Positions 1 to 9,206 of a stretch of 64,000 nt of DNA are shown piece after piece. The translations under genes and the position numbers were made by a program. This stretch comes from Diploptera punctata (taxonomy: Eukaryota > Arthropoda > Insecta > Blattodea > Blaberidae), in assembly GCA_030220185.1 (NCBI GenBank), contig JASPKZ010001598.1:405001-469000 (forward strand), given 5' to 3'. Position 1 is the stretch's first letter, and the number at the start of each line of letters is the position of its first letter. A model generated the notes under the pieces. The model was not told where the DNA came from and searched no databases. It worked only from the letters and a program-made list of their open reading frames with translations.

Positions 1-504
1 TGATGATGATGATGATAGTTAGCAAAACAACTACTTAATTCCAAGATATTGTATTGACAAGGAAAAATACTGAATTATAATAAAAATCTTACATCAAATA
101 CAAATAATGTTAGAGCCTTCCGGAAAAGTGTAAAAAATGCTCAAAATGACCTAAAAATTGCCAAAAAATGACCTATCCCTAAAAAAGTAGAACAATGGAA
201 AAAAATGCCCTAACAAATTGCTTTTATTTAATCCGTTTTTTAATGCGGTACATTTTCATATATGCAAGCAATGTTTCAACCCTCATAAGAAAAAGATGTA
301 AAATCATTAATTGCCTTGCCCTAAACATTACTATACAGAATGTGACCACCGAGACGCCAGTAGCTACAGAACATTCTCGATAAGTAAACCACACGTGATA
401 CATTAGTACTCTTCTTTGACCACGGTTGTACGTGAGAAAACAAGTTTGATTGAAAGGGGATGATTACGTGGCATCACCTCTAGCCGCTGTTCCAGTAATG
501 GAGT
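1..504. other. No gene seen; AT-rich intergenic DNA
   Basis: The window opens in a short GAT triplet run. The rest is AT-rich and shows no coding frame with recognisable domains and no repeat that I could match elsewhere in the window. The small open frames here look like chance. Confidence 0.5.
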
Positions 505-633
505 TCACCTATCACCATCATATCATAGAGGTAACGTAGCTACACCTTCCAGAAATTGATTACAATTCCACCAATGCCAGGGAAGAAAGCCACAAATGTC
601 ATAAAATATAACCTTGTGGCATTTGGACAAAAA
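505..633 (+). repeat. SINE-B 3' tail fragment
   Basis: This matches the distal part of the fuller SINE-B copies at 3538-3916 and 47357-47745: a CACCATCATATCAT stretch, then a diverged GGGTTACAA-like segment, then CCAGGGAAGAAA, and a final GTGGCATTTGG followed by A-rich sequence. The tRNA-like head is missing, so this is a truncated and fairly diverged copy. Confidence 0.6.
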
Positions 634-639
634 TACATA

Positions 640-1100
640 TATTAAGCCTATATATATATATGACATTCGTTGAACAGTCCGGTTATCTCTTTGGAGCTTG
701 CAAGTGTTTTAAAGTGTCCCCTGATTACGCTACTAACGTTCTGCACGGTTAGTCCTTTGGAGGGGCTGCCTCCTTAAAGGCTTTGGACTTGCTTCCTTAT
801 GTTTTATCCCCACAGGGATGTTTGCCTCTTCCGCCTTCTTCCGTTGAGGACTTCACTCTTGTTTCCCCGAGCTGGGTATATTATATCATCCCCAGAGATT
901 GAGTTGCCACTTCCGCCATTTTCGCCGTTCCGATATTTCTATCTCCGCCGTGTCTGCCGTTGTGGTCTTCCGTGTTTGCAGCTTCCAGTGTGGTCGTTGC
1001 TCCCACGTTGCGGATTATTCTTAGTTCCCTCTTCTCTTATCTAACCGCAAGCCAAGGCTTCCCGGTTATGATCGTCTGGGTCATTGGTACTAAGCCACGA
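640..1100. other. Unassigned, GC-richer segment
   Basis: After a short TATATA run (about 648-661) comes a GC-richer stretch rich in CTTCCGCC-like pieces. A short open frame at 799-1044 has no recognisable domain. Parts (GTCCCCTGA near 717 and GGGGCTGC near 757) weakly resemble 24868-25060, so a diverged dispersed repeat is possible. I see no supported gene. Confidence 0.35.
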
Positions 1101-1110
1101 AAGACTCTAT

Positions 1111-1490
1111 AATGAAATTATACAACACAATGGCAGTGCCTATTATTACTTATGGATCCGAAACATGGACAGTGACAACACTATAATTTGCCAGAATACA
1201 AGCTGCTGATATGAAATTCCTCAGGCCAATATCAAAGAACAGACAAAAACATAACACAGAAATAAGACAACTAAAAGTAGAGGAATTAAACACAACAATA
1301 GTGAAATACAGAAAAAACTGGAAAGAACACTTGGCAAGAATGACTGAGAATAGAATACCAAAAGCAGCATACAACTATTCACCACGAGGAAGAAGACGTT
1401 AGGGAAGACCAAAGAAAAGATGGAAACAGAACAAATTTGGAGCCGGAACAGACTAGTAAATAAGTCTAAACCGTGCTGAAGAAGAAGATA
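1111..1490 (+). pseudogene. LINE-2 3' fragment (reverse transcriptase C-terminus)
   Basis: Broken frames read like the C-terminal tail of a non-LTR retrotransposon polymerase: a YGSETW-like strand, MKFLRPI, an NWKEHLARM motif and a basic GRRR segment. The same order occurs in the far better preserved copy at 25799-26959. It ends in a GAAGAAGAAG tail, as other LINE-2 copies do. Stop codons and indels show that it is dead. The upstream polymerase domains are missing, as expected from 5' truncation during target-primed reverse transcription. Confidence 0.75.
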
Positions 1491-1518
1491 CTCCATATAT
1501 ATGACATGAAAAGAAAAA

Positions 1519-1930
1519 TAAACGCCTGAACCGGGATTTGAACCCAGGACCTCTGAATTGATACTTCAGTGCGCTACCATTTACGCTATCCAGGCTCATA
1601 GCAAAAACGTATATTTTTCCTTTATACATATCCTCTATTAAATATAAAATTGGTACCTGGTAAGTCAGTCGTCCTCAACTAAATTATTATTCTTCATTAA
1701 GTAGTTCTAATATAATAATTTAGTTGAGGACAACTGACTTACCAGGTATCAATTTTATATTTAATATCGTATTACATAACCTCAACGATGCTTTAACATG
1801 CATTTTAAAAGTGTCGATGTATTCTCTATCATGAGAGGTAGCGGGAACTCAGTCTCACTGTCCTCTAGTGCTTACTGTAACAAGTAGGCTAAGCAAATTA
1901 AAGAGAATTTTTACTTTATAGCAGTGACGC
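1519..1930 (-). repeat. SINE-C type repeat with tRNA-like module, reversed
   Basis: On the minus strand, 1597-1528 folds as a tRNA-like cloverleaf: a 7-bp acceptor stem (GCCTGGA with TTCAGGC), an anticodon stem CTGAA/TTCAG and a T-arm CTGGG-TTCAAAT-CCCGG. The distal part at about 1890-1926 is the reverse complement of the CACTGCTATAAAGTAAAAA segment seen at 7355 and 7650. A foldback (1637-1765) sits inside it. The module is best read as the internal promoter of a SINE-like repeat, not as a working tRNA gene. Confidence 0.65.
1637..1765. repeat. Foldback (inverted repeat) element
   Basis: Two arms of about 53 bp are reverse complements with a few mismatches. They run from ATTAAATATAAAATTGG through GGTAAGTCAG and CCTCAACTAAATTATTAT, with a short centre of about 20 bp. 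The layout fits a small palindromic miniature element. No coding sequence is present. Confidence 0.8.
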
Positions 1931-1964
1931 TCCTTTATGTCGATGTTATGATTATATTTTGACA

Positions 1965-1965
<1 letters not shown>

Positions 1966-2008
<43 letters not shown>
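1966..2008. repeat. TA dinucleotide microsatellite
   Basis: An uninterrupted TA run lies directly 5' of a SINE-A copy. Several SINE-A copies in this window abut TA runs (7891, 48506, 48558), so these runs may be preferred landing sites or seeds of the microsatellites. Confidence 0.95.
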
Positions 2009-2338
2009 GGTCCACCGCTGTGGTCTCGAGGTAGCGTGCTACCTTGTCACGCAGGATCGATTCCCGGTTGGGACATGGGTGAGGTTTTTCCGGAGTTTTT
2101 CCTCACCTGCAAGACAAATGCCAGGAAGCCTAGGGCCCAACGATCCCCGAAAATCATCCGGCCATCATCATCATCCTTATCACTATCATCATCATCCGTC
2201 ACCGGTGTGGATAGAAACGGGAAGCTACTACACCTATATTTCCCTAGTAACGCTGCAAAGCATAGCATGAAAATGCTATGATTGAAGTGAAAGACCTGCC
2301 CTCGGGCAGAATTGCTATGGGTGGATGGATGGATGGAT
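2009..2338 (+). repeat. SINE-A, near full-length tRNA-derived SINE
   Basis: The 5' part is tRNA-like. It has an A-box-like TGGTCTCGAGGTAGCG segment and a diverged B box (GGATCGATTCCC; other copies read GGGTTCGATTCCC). A body follows with CCTCACCTGCAAGACAAATG, the CATCATCATC run and a GGGAAGCTAC segment. The 3' end carries CTCGGGCAGAATT and a GGATGGATGGAT tail. RNA polymerase III transcription with reverse transcription by a LINE in trans is the usual mode for such elements. Confidence 0.9.
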
Positions 2339-2379
2339 ATATATATATATATATATATTTTATTTATATACAGAATTTT

Positions 2380-2640
2380 AATGTTTACACATATTTCTGT
2401 GCCTAAAGTTTTATTTTTCTTTTCCACTCGTCTCTCTCCATCCAATCCATGTCCTCCAGTCCTCTTGCTCTCATTCCAGTTCTTATTTCCTGCATCCACG
2501 AGTTTCGAGGTCTTCCTTTCCTCCTTCTTCCAGGTGAACACCATTACAATGTTTTCCTGGGTAATCTTTCTTCTTGCATTCGTCGTACATGCCCATACCA
2601 ATTTAATTGCATACACCGTATTATATATATATATAATTTT
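2380..2640 (-). pseudogene. LINE-3 3' fragment, reversed
   Basis: The reverse complement matches 61361-61565 closely: a WYAHVRRMQ-like stretch, a CPPGRRKKGR basic segment, a WIQEI-type region and an MDREE ending before ATTAGGCACAAA. This is the C-terminal tail of a non-LTR retrotransposon polymerase. A large overlapping minus-strand frame (2940-2047) runs through both this fragment and the neighbouring SINE and is not a gene. Confidence 0.7.
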
Positions 2641-2699
2641 GTTCCTGGTCATTAGGAACGGTATAGATCTGAGAATTTTTTCAAAGATATTTTCGTGAG

Positions 2700-3083
2700 A
2701 ACAGCTTAGTAGCTTCATTCCTTCAGAATTCGTCAATAAATGAAAATCACAATATGTGGAACGAAAAAATATCTGAATATTAGTAATGAAACATTTTCCC
2801 CGATGACTCCTGAGGCAGTGCAGACTACCAGCTGTTTTGGATATGGAACCTCCCGTATGAAGGCATGTGTCCATTAATCCATCACCTATCTCACACCAGC
2901 ACAACAGTAGTTGTAGATAAGCGTACATTAAAACCCTCATAATCCCTGTACCAAACCGACTTTTTCTTTATCGTGCTTTTTATTGAAGCTACAGTTCGTG
3001 GTAGATTCTCAGCTACAGGACACAACTTAATTTTAAAATCCCCATCATAAGTTACAAAATAATTTGATAAATAGTTTTAATAT
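2700..3083. other. No feature seen
   Basis: No recognisable coding segment or window-internal repeat was found between the LINE-3 fragment and the next SINE. Confidence 0.4.
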
Positions 3084-3092
3084 CATCTACTT

Positions 3093-3437
3093 GTCCACCG
3101 CTGTGGTCTCGAGGTAGCGTGCTGCCTTGTCACGCAGCGGGCCCGGGTTCGATCCCCGATCGGGGCAGTTTTTTTGGGTGAGGTTTTTATTGTGGTTTTT
3201 CCTCACCTGTAAGACAAATGTCAGGAAAACTTTAAGGCCCAAATGGTCCACGAAATCATATGGCCATCATTATCATCATCATCATCATCCTTCACCGGTG
3301 TGGAAAACTACGGAAAGCTACCACACCTACAATTCCTAGTAAAGCTGCAAGCATAGCATGAAAATGCTATGATTGCAGTGAAGGATCTACCTTCGGGCAG
3401 AATTACTACGGATGGATGGATGGATGAATGGATGGAG
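3093..3437 (+). repeat. SINE-A with target-site duplication
   Basis: The same layout as the copy at 2009: tRNA-like head with GGGTTCGATCCCC, the GTAAGACAAATGTCAGGAAAAC middle, and a CATGAAAATGCTATGATTGCAGTG plus GGATGGATGG tail. CATCTACTT occurs immediately before (3084-3092) and again immediately after (3438-3446), a 9-bp duplication that marks the insertion. Confidence 0.92.
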
Positions 3438-3537
3438 CATCTACTTTCTTGTAAGTTATCGAAAAAAATACAAACGAAACTCATTTTTAAAAGAGATCAT
3501 CCAAAATATTTTTAAATGCAATAATAATTATAAAAAT

Positions 3538-3916
3538 GTCCATCGTTGTGATCTCGAGGTAGCGTGCTGTCTTGTCACGCAGCGGGCCCGGGTTCGATCC
3601 GCGGTCAGGACAGTTTTTCTCGGTGAGGTTTTTATCGGGATTTTTCCTCGCCTGTAAGCCAAAGTCAGGAAAACTTTAAGGCCCGAACGGTCCCCGAAAT
3701 CATATGGCCATCGCAATCATCATCATTAATATTCATCTTAGATTAAGCTTAGGATTAGGGACTCTCCTGGCGCACCACTATCATCATCATCACCCTTCAT
3801 ATCATCGGGGCAACGTAACCCCACCTTCCATCCCCAGAAGTGGGTTACAATTACGCATTGCCAGGAGAGAAACCAGAAATGTCTAAAAATGACAAAAACT
3901 GAGGGCATTAAAAAAG
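3538..3916 (+). repeat. SINE-B, full-length, with 14-bp target-site duplication
   Basis: The head and middle, up to GAAATCATATGGCCATC, are the SINE-A sequence. The 3' half is different: CTTAGGATTAGGGACTCTCC, a CATCATCATCACCC stretch, GTGGGTTACAA and a final GGCATTAAAAAAG. ATAATTATAAAAAT flanks the element at 3524-3537 and 3917-3930. This copy therefore moved as one unit, which shows that the head-tail combination is a real family and not an assembly join. Confidence 0.9.
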
Positions 3917-3930
3917 ATAATTATAAAAAT

Positions 3931-4378
3931 TATTATATTCTACCAGTTATATTTTATGGATGCGAAACGTGAACTCTTACTTTAAGGGAGGAAAGGAGAT
4001 TACGAGTATTTGAGTATAAAGTTCTTAAGAATATTTTTGGACCAAAGTGAGATGAAGAGACAGGTGAATGGAGAAAACTACATAACTGTAAACTACATGG
4101 TCTTTATAAGAAGCCAGATATAATAAGAACAGTTAAGTCTCGTAGACTCGATGGGCAGGTCATGGGGCACAAATGGAGAATGAAAGACGTGTAGGAAAAC
4201 CAGAGGGAAAACGCCCAGTTGGTAGACCAAGAATGAAGTGGGAGAATAACATTAACTGTGAATTGAGGGAAGTAGATTATAGGGAATGATTGGAAAACAT
4301 TAGCTCAGGATAGGTATGTAGAGAGAGCTTATGTTCGCGCGGCCATGAACCTACGGGTTCTATAGTGTCAGTGAGTTA
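3931..4378 (+). pseudogene. LINE-1 3' fragment
   Basis: The fragment reads as the last part of a non-LTR retrotransposon polymerase: a YGCET-like strand, LTLREERRLRVFE, GEWRKLHN, and the basic GRPRMKWENNIN segment. It ends in a conserved CGCGCGGCCATGAACCTACGGGTTC block followed by a GTNAGTTAG-type tail. Frameshifts and stops interrupt it. The best copy of the upstream part is at 42491-43303. Confidence 0.8.
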
Positions 4379-4379
4379 G

Positions 4380-4797
4380 TTTAGTTGGTGTATTAGAGAA
4401 GGAAATAGTTAGTTGAACATTGTTGATGCAGAGCTTGTATTAATATCCACACGTTGGTATGAGGGCTGCAGAATATCTGTCTCCGCAAATAGACATGAAG
4501 GTTTCAGCAGAGACCAGACCTCTCTGTGTTATCTGTAACCCCGATACGTGGGGTCTCGACCCACCCCGTCGTCACTGCCAACCCCCGCAATCTTAATAGA
4601 CTTAATATACTTTCTCACTGCCAGACCTTTGATAACCCTTGCGCAGATGAAATCGGCAGCTCTTTCATTCTGCGAAATCATCACAACATACTTTCTTAAA
4701 TATGTTTTCATATTATTAATTTTTAACAATATGTTGTCTATAATAGAGTGCATCTATAAGTATTAACAGATTTAAAGATAAAAACGTAATTTCCTTA
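4380..4797. other. No feature seen
   Basis: This mixed-composition DNA has no supported gene. Short open frames on both strands (about 4529-4766) overlap each other and show no domain. Confidence 0.4.
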
Positions 4798-4949
4798 CTA
4801 ACCCTTAAATTGGAGGAATAACAATTTCTCGCCACAGTTATTTAAATGTTCCGGACCGCAAAGAAAACAAAATGTGTAAAACTTTAAGGTATTATTATTA
4901 TTAGGGTCCGGATTTTTATGTAATAAAATATAAGATTGCAATATATTAT
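4798..4949 (+). repeat. Repeat F fragment
   Basis: The block TTATTTAAATGTTCCGGACCGCA followed by GAAAACAAAAT and TGTAAAACT recurs at 17317-17480 and, reversed, at 33208-33372. It is a dispersed repeat of unknown class with no coding capacity. The last bases also resemble the GGATTTTTATGTA...TAAGATTGCAA motif repeated around 47320 and 47990-48185. Confidence 0.6.
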
Positions 4950-5040
4950 CACTGGGGAACAAAAAAATATTTTTTTCTTGGTGCCTGAAATTTTTCACCT
5001 GATTCTGGGTATTTCGGCACTGCTGATTCCAAAAATGTCA
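4950..5040 (+). repeat. Left terminal inverted repeat of the CMC-like element
   Basis: This pairs with 7110-7199. Conserved blocks in order are CACTGGGGAACA, TTGGTGCCT, TTTTTCACCT, GGGTAT and TGATTCCAAA. The left arm has a few extra T and A bases near its start. Confidence 0.85.
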
Positions 5041-5262
5041 TCCATTTTGTTGCAGCAGCTCTAGTTTGCAAGATATTGATGATACTGCTCTTATGTACCA
5101 CCATTGTAAATCGATTGTTTGCATAATACTAATTGATTTAATCCAAGTTATATTCATGTTGTTGTTGCCGTTTGCATATGTAATTTTACTAATTTGACAA
5201 TTGTTTATCCTTTTTCTAGACTGACATGGCTTCAACACGAAGAAATGTGTGAATAAATCCTG

Positions 5263-6919
5263 ATGTGTTTTGTTTCATCTGTGGGGGAGTACACATTCAC
5301 TCAACAAAGAAAACCTATAACTGACTTTGTAAGAAGAGCTTATTTGGCCTATTTCAAAGTACAACTGGGAGATCAAGATAAGCCTTGGGCACCTCACATT
5401 GTATGTAAAACGTGCACAGAGCATCTACGACAATGGACAAATGGGAAACGGAAATGCTTGAAATTTGGGGAACCAATGATCTGGCGAGAACAAATTAACC
5501 ATAGTGATGACTGCTATTTTTGTTCAGTCAATGTAAAGGGCATCAATAGCAAAAACCGGAATAGATGGGTATATCCCAATCTACGCTCCGCAAGACGCCC
5601 TGTTCCACATTCAGAGGAGATACCTGTTCCAATTTTTACCAGTCTTCCAGAGTCACCAGAAGAAGAGGATGATTCAATGAAAGCTATTCTGAGGGAAATG
5701 ACAGCGATTTCCCAGGACCTTCATCAGTTTCATCCGGTTTTAGTCAAGCGGAACTGAACGACCTCATAAGGGATCTAAGTCTTCCAAAGAAGTCATCTGA
5801 GTTGTTAGCTTCCAGGCTGGCAGAGAAACAATGTCTGTTACCGGGAACAAAGGTCACAGTCTATCGCAAAAGAGAAACAGACTTCCTGCCATTCTTCACA
5901 GTAGAAAATCAATTTGTTTTTTGTATGAATGTTGAAGGACTGTTAATGAAGCTGGGTGTAAGAAAATACACACCAAGTGAATGGCGGTTATTTATAGATA
6001 GCTCCAAACGCAGCCTAAAATGTGTTCTTTTGCATAATGGGAACATATACAGGTCAATCCCAATGGTCACTCAGTTTCTATGCGTGAAAATCAACATACA
6101 ATAGCTACAGTGCTAGAGAAGATCTCTTACCGTGATCACCAATGGGTAATGTGTGTCGATCTCAAGATGGTGAATTTTCTTCTAGGACAACAAGGTGGGT
6201 ACACCAAATACCCATGCTTTATATGTTTATGGGACTCTAGAGCCAAAGATCAACATTGGGTGAGAAGGCATTGGCCTCTTAGAGAAAGCATGACCGTTGG
6301 AGAAAAAAACATCGTTGCAGAACCTTTGGTTGACAGAAACAACATCATCTTGCCACCACTGCATATTAAACTTGGTTTAATGAAACAGTTCATCAAGGCG
6401 TTGAATAGAGATGGAAACATGTTTTGGCTACATATGTACAAAATTTCCTGCACTGAGTAAGGAAAAATAAAAGCAGGTATATTGGATGGACCACAAATCC
6501 GCCAACTTATTAATGACCATCAATTTCAAGACTCAATGAATGATACTGAAGCAGCCGCATGGTCTTCGTTCTGTATGGTAGTGAAGTATTTCCTTGGAAA
6601 CTATAAGTCTCCTAATAGTGATGAACTAGTGGAGAATATGCTCACTGCTTTTTGTGCACTAGGTTGTAACATGAGCATCAAATTACACTACCTACACAGT
6701 CATTTGGATCGATTTCCAGACAATCTTGGAGATGTAAGTGAGGAACAGGGTGAGCGTTTTCACCAGGAATTAAGTACAATGGAAGAAAGGTATCGTGGAC
6801 GGTGGGATATACATATGATGGCGGACTACTGTTGGAGCATCCACCGAGAATGTCCAAGATCATTGCATCGGAGGAAATCACAGAAACGGGGATTCTGCGA
6901 CCTGATGGAGGAAAATTAA
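5263..6919 (+). pseudogene. Decayed transposase of the CMC-like element
   Basis: Four open segments in changing frames (5263-5757, 5802-6104, 6080-6460, 6482-6919) read as one protein of roughly 530-550 residues broken by several small indels. The N-terminal part has Cys pairs (VCKTC, CYFC) that could form a zinc-binding fold. Candidate catalytic acids are an Asp in FIDSSK (codon at 5997), an Asp in CVDLK (6158) and a Glu in EEQGERFH (about 6752). Between the last two lie a CFIC pair (6215 and 6224), an LH (6362) and an HYLHSH run. That order of C(2)C, LH and H..H motifs between Asp and Glu is the pattern reported for CMC, hAT and Transib-type DDE transposases. The start codon is uncertain. 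The same C-terminal region survives in the short elements at 39683 and 52235. I could not assign a database family from sequence alone. Confidence 0.8.
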
Positions 6920-7109
6920 TGATTCTAACGAGACTAATGTGTAAATAAATTATGGTAGTTATATAGATACAGTTGTTTCATGAAAAAGAAAGTATTTGTT
7001 CTTTTGTATTTAATTGTATGCGAGTAATATAGTTGTATATGTGGACCAGTATTTTTGAACTGGTATATAATTTGAATAAACTCTATCTCAAAAACTAGAG
7101 CTGATAGGA

Positions 7110-7199
7110 CGAAACTGAAATCATCTTTGGAATCAGTGACCCAAATATACCCATAAATAGGTGAAAACATTAAGGCACCAAAATCACTGTTCCCCAGTG
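7110..7199 (-). repeat. Right terminal inverted repeat of the CMC-like element
   Basis: This is the reverse complement of the left end with moderate divergence. The outermost CACTGGGGAACA block is identical on both sides. Confidence 0.85.
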
Positions 7200-7200
7200 G

Positions 7201-7224
7201 GTTGAATAATAATTATTATTCAAC
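7201..7224. repeat. Perfect 24-bp palindrome at the transposon edge
   Basis: The 24 bases from GTTGAATAATAA onward are exactly their own reverse complement. The palindrome starts two bases after the transposon's right terminus (7199) and ends three bases before a SINE-A head. Confidence 0.9.
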
Positions 7225-7226
7225 TG

Positions 7227-7354
7227 TCCGCCGCTGCGGTCTCGAGGTAGCGTGTTGCCTTGTCACGCATCGGGCCCGGGTTCGATCCCCGCTTGGGACA
7301 AGTTTCCTGGGTGAGGTTTTTTCGGGGATTTTTCCTCACCTGTAAGACAAATGT
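7227..7354 (+). repeat. SINE-A head, 3' truncated
   Basis: The tRNA-like head and the first part of the body (GGTTCGATCCCC, CCTCACCTGTAAGACAAATGTCA) are present. The sequence then switches abruptly into the SINE-C region at 7355. A 3'-truncated SINE is unusual for target-primed insertion, so a later deletion or insertion at this join is likely. Confidence 0.8.
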
Positions 7355-7890
7355 CACTGCTATAAAGTAAAAATGTTCTCTTTAATTTGCTTACTAGTTA
7401 TAGTCAGCTACTAGATGGCAGTGAAGACTGAGTTCTCGCGACATCTAATAATAATGGAGAATATAATACATATATAAGAAAAATGAATGCTTGAATTGGA
7501 TTCGCCTGGTGGTGTAATGGATATCACACTGAGGTACAGACTCAGAGATCCGGGTTCGAATCCCGTCCAGGCATTTATTTTTCTTATCATACTATATTAA
7601 GCTTGCATTGCTCAATGTTAAACATTTAATTATAACATCGATAAAGGGTCACTGCTATAAAGTAAAAATGTTCTCTTTAATTTGCTTACTTGTTATAGTC
7701 AGCTACTAGATGGCAGTGAAGACTGAGTTCTCGCGACATCTAGTAATAATGGAGAATATAATACATATATAAGAAAAATGAATGCTTGAATTGGATTCGC
7801 CTGGTGGTGTAATGGATATCACACTGAGGTACAGACTCAGAGATCCGGGTTCGAATCCCGTCCAGGCATTTATTTTTCTTATCATACCAT
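7355..7890 (+). repeat. Tandem duplication containing two SINE-C tRNA-like modules
   Basis: About 237 bp beginning CACTGCTATAAAGTAAAAA at 7355 recurs almost unchanged at 7650, a period of 295 bp. Each copy carries a tRNA-like module (7502-7574 and 7798-7869) that starts GCCTGGTGGTGTAATGG, has the B box GGTTCGAATCC and ends CCAGGCATTTATTTTTCTTATC. The near identity points to a recent local duplication of the SINE-C unit. Confidence 0.85.
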
Positions 7891-7910
7891 ATATATATAT
7901 ATATATATAT

Positions 7911-8247
7911 CCACCGCTGTGGTCTCGAGGTAGCGTGCTTCCTTGTCACGCAGTGGTCCCGGGTTCGATTCCCGGTCGGGACAGGCTCCTGGGTGAGTTT
8001 TTTTTTTGGGTTTTTCCTCACCTGTAAGACAATTGTCAGGAAGCTTAGGTCCCAACGGTCCCCGAAAATCATTCGATCATCATCATAATCCTTAACATCA
8101 TCATCATCATCTTTCACCGGTGTGGAAAGCAACGGGAAGCTACCACACCTATAACTCCCTAGTAAAGCTGCAAAAAAGCTGCAAAACAGCATGAAAATGC
8201 TATGATTGTAGTGAAAGGCCCTCCCTCGGGCAGAATTACTATGAATG

Positions 8248-8250
<3 letters not shown>
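7911..8250 (+). repeat. SINE-A copy
   Basis: Complete head (CCACCGCTGTGGTCTCGAGG, GGTTCGATTCCC), body and tail (CTCGGGCAGAATTACTATG). It sits between TA runs on both sides, so no duplication can be read. A short AAAAGCTGC duplication lies inside the tail. Confidence 0.9.

Positions 8251-8298
<48 letters not shown>
8250..8298. repeat. TA microsatellite
   Basis: A long uninterrupted TA run directly after the SINE-A tail. Confidence 0.95.
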
Positions 8299-8300
<2 letters not shown>

Positions 8301-8404
8301 TTATATCGGTCTGCAGTCCAAAATATGGGTACATATGGAGAGTAAACCTTTAAACCAAGTCAAACTTTGCTATTAAGCTCCATAATTCATGAAGAGGAAT
8401 AAAA

Positions 8405-8503
8405 ACTGGGATGTCTGGATAGCGTAGCGGATAATGCACTAACGTATAAGAGGTCACGAATTCGAATCCCGGTTCCGATTTTTTTTCTTTTCATGACATA
8501 TTT
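8405..8503 (+). repeat. SINE-C tRNA-like module, interrupted by SINE-E
   Basis: The tRNA-like head TGTCTGGATAGCGTAGCGG with B box AATTCGAATCCC is followed by TTTTTTTCTTTTCATGACATATTT, the usual SINE-C tail. SINE-E then interrupts it, and the repeat resumes at 8835 with the duplicated ATGACATATTT. Confidence 0.8.
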
Positions 8504-8834
8504 AGTCCCGCACCGTAGTCGAGTGGTCAAGGCAAGAAGCCTTGGCGCAGAGCTATGGGACTTGCGCTGGTTCGAGTCTCCATGGGGGAAGAAATTTTCT
8601 CGTGGGATTTCTGCCAGTATGGGACCGGTGCCCACTCAGCATCGTGAGGAATTTGGGTAGCTACAATAAGTAGCGACACCAGGTTGAGAAAATCAACTAT
8701 AACATGCTGACCACATTCCACTCCTATACTGGCAGGATGATCGTCTACCTCTGTGATTAACACATGTAGATGTGAGGCCAGCAGCTGGATGTTGAGCCAA
8801 GGGCCTTCTAGGCCTGTCGCTCCATGTAGTTTTT
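8504..8834 (+). repeat. SINE-E, full-length tRNA-Leu-like SINE with 11-bp duplication
   Basis: The head CCGTAGTCGAGTGGTCAAGGC resembles a tRNA-Leu/Ser-type A box, and GGTTCGAGTCTCC is a B box. The 331-bp body ends GCTCCATGTAGTTTTT. ATGACATATTT is present at 8493-8503 and 8835-8845, an 11-bp target-site duplication inside a SINE-C copy. Truncated relatives lie at 24246-24530 (+) and 45712-45873 (-). Confidence 0.93.
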
Positions 8835-9135
8835 ATGACATATTTGGCTTTCATCATCAACCCATTGCTTAAGTAATCAAAATTGAATTGTAACATCGAA
8901 ATAAAAAAAAATCGTCGCTGCTATACAGTAAAAACATTCTCATTTAAAAATGCTTTCTTGTTATAGAGACTGTAAGATGGCAGTGCGGACGCTCCCCGCT
9001 GATTTGAGAATTATACTAAGAGAGAAAAAAATAATGTTCGATTTGGGATACCTGGATAGCGTAGGCGCCTATAATGTATAGAGTTATAGGTCTCAGGTTC
9101 AATTCCCGGTTCAGGCATTAATTTTTCTTTTGATG

Positions 9136-9136
<1 letters not shown>
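8835..9136 (+). repeat. SINE-C-related sequence with a second tRNA-like module
   Basis: This continues the SINE-C unit: a diverged copy of the CTGCTATACAGTAAAAAC block at about 8918, GATGGCAGTG near 8977, then a tRNA-like module at 9046-9117 (CCTGGATAGCGTAGGCG, GGTTCAATTCCCGG) and a TAATTTTTCTTTT tail. Confidence 0.75.

Positions 9137-9187
<51 letters not shown>
9137..9187. repeat. CA/TA compound microsatellite
   Basis: A CA run passes into a TA run immediately after the SINE-C tail. Confidence 0.95.
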
Positions 9188-9192
<5 letters not shown>

Positions 9193-9206
9193 GTACAATA
9201 CAACAG

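Larger units (their letters stand above)
4950..7199 (+). mobile_element. DNA transposon with terminal inverted repeats, CMC-like
   Basis: The left end begins CACTGGGGAACA and the right end finishes TGTTCCCCAGTG. After the terminal 12 bases the two ends stay alignable over about 90 bp as imperfect inverted repeats, sharing TTGGTGCCT, TTTTTCACCT, TGGGTAT and TGATTCCAAA in the same order. A broken transposase gene lies between them. The CACTG terminus and the transposase signature suggest the CACTA/Mirage/Chapaev (CMC) group. That assignment is inference. No convincing target-site duplication remains at this copy, but two related deletion derivatives (39683-40185 and 52235-52747) do show 3-bp duplications. 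Confidence 0.85.

Noticed and set aside
1528..1597. A working tRNA gene
   Set aside because: The cloverleaf is fairly good, but the same module recurs with shared tails as SINE-C, and the anticodon loop varies between copies.
2047..2940. 297-codon minus-strand frame
   Set aside because: It runs through an antisense SINE-A, microsatellite and a LINE-3 fragment. The protein is low in complexity and has no consistent domain.
3925..4378. A host gene encoding a GRPRMKW protein
   Set aside because: The same C-terminal peptide recurs in at least eight LINE-1 fragments with a shared 3' terminus and tail.
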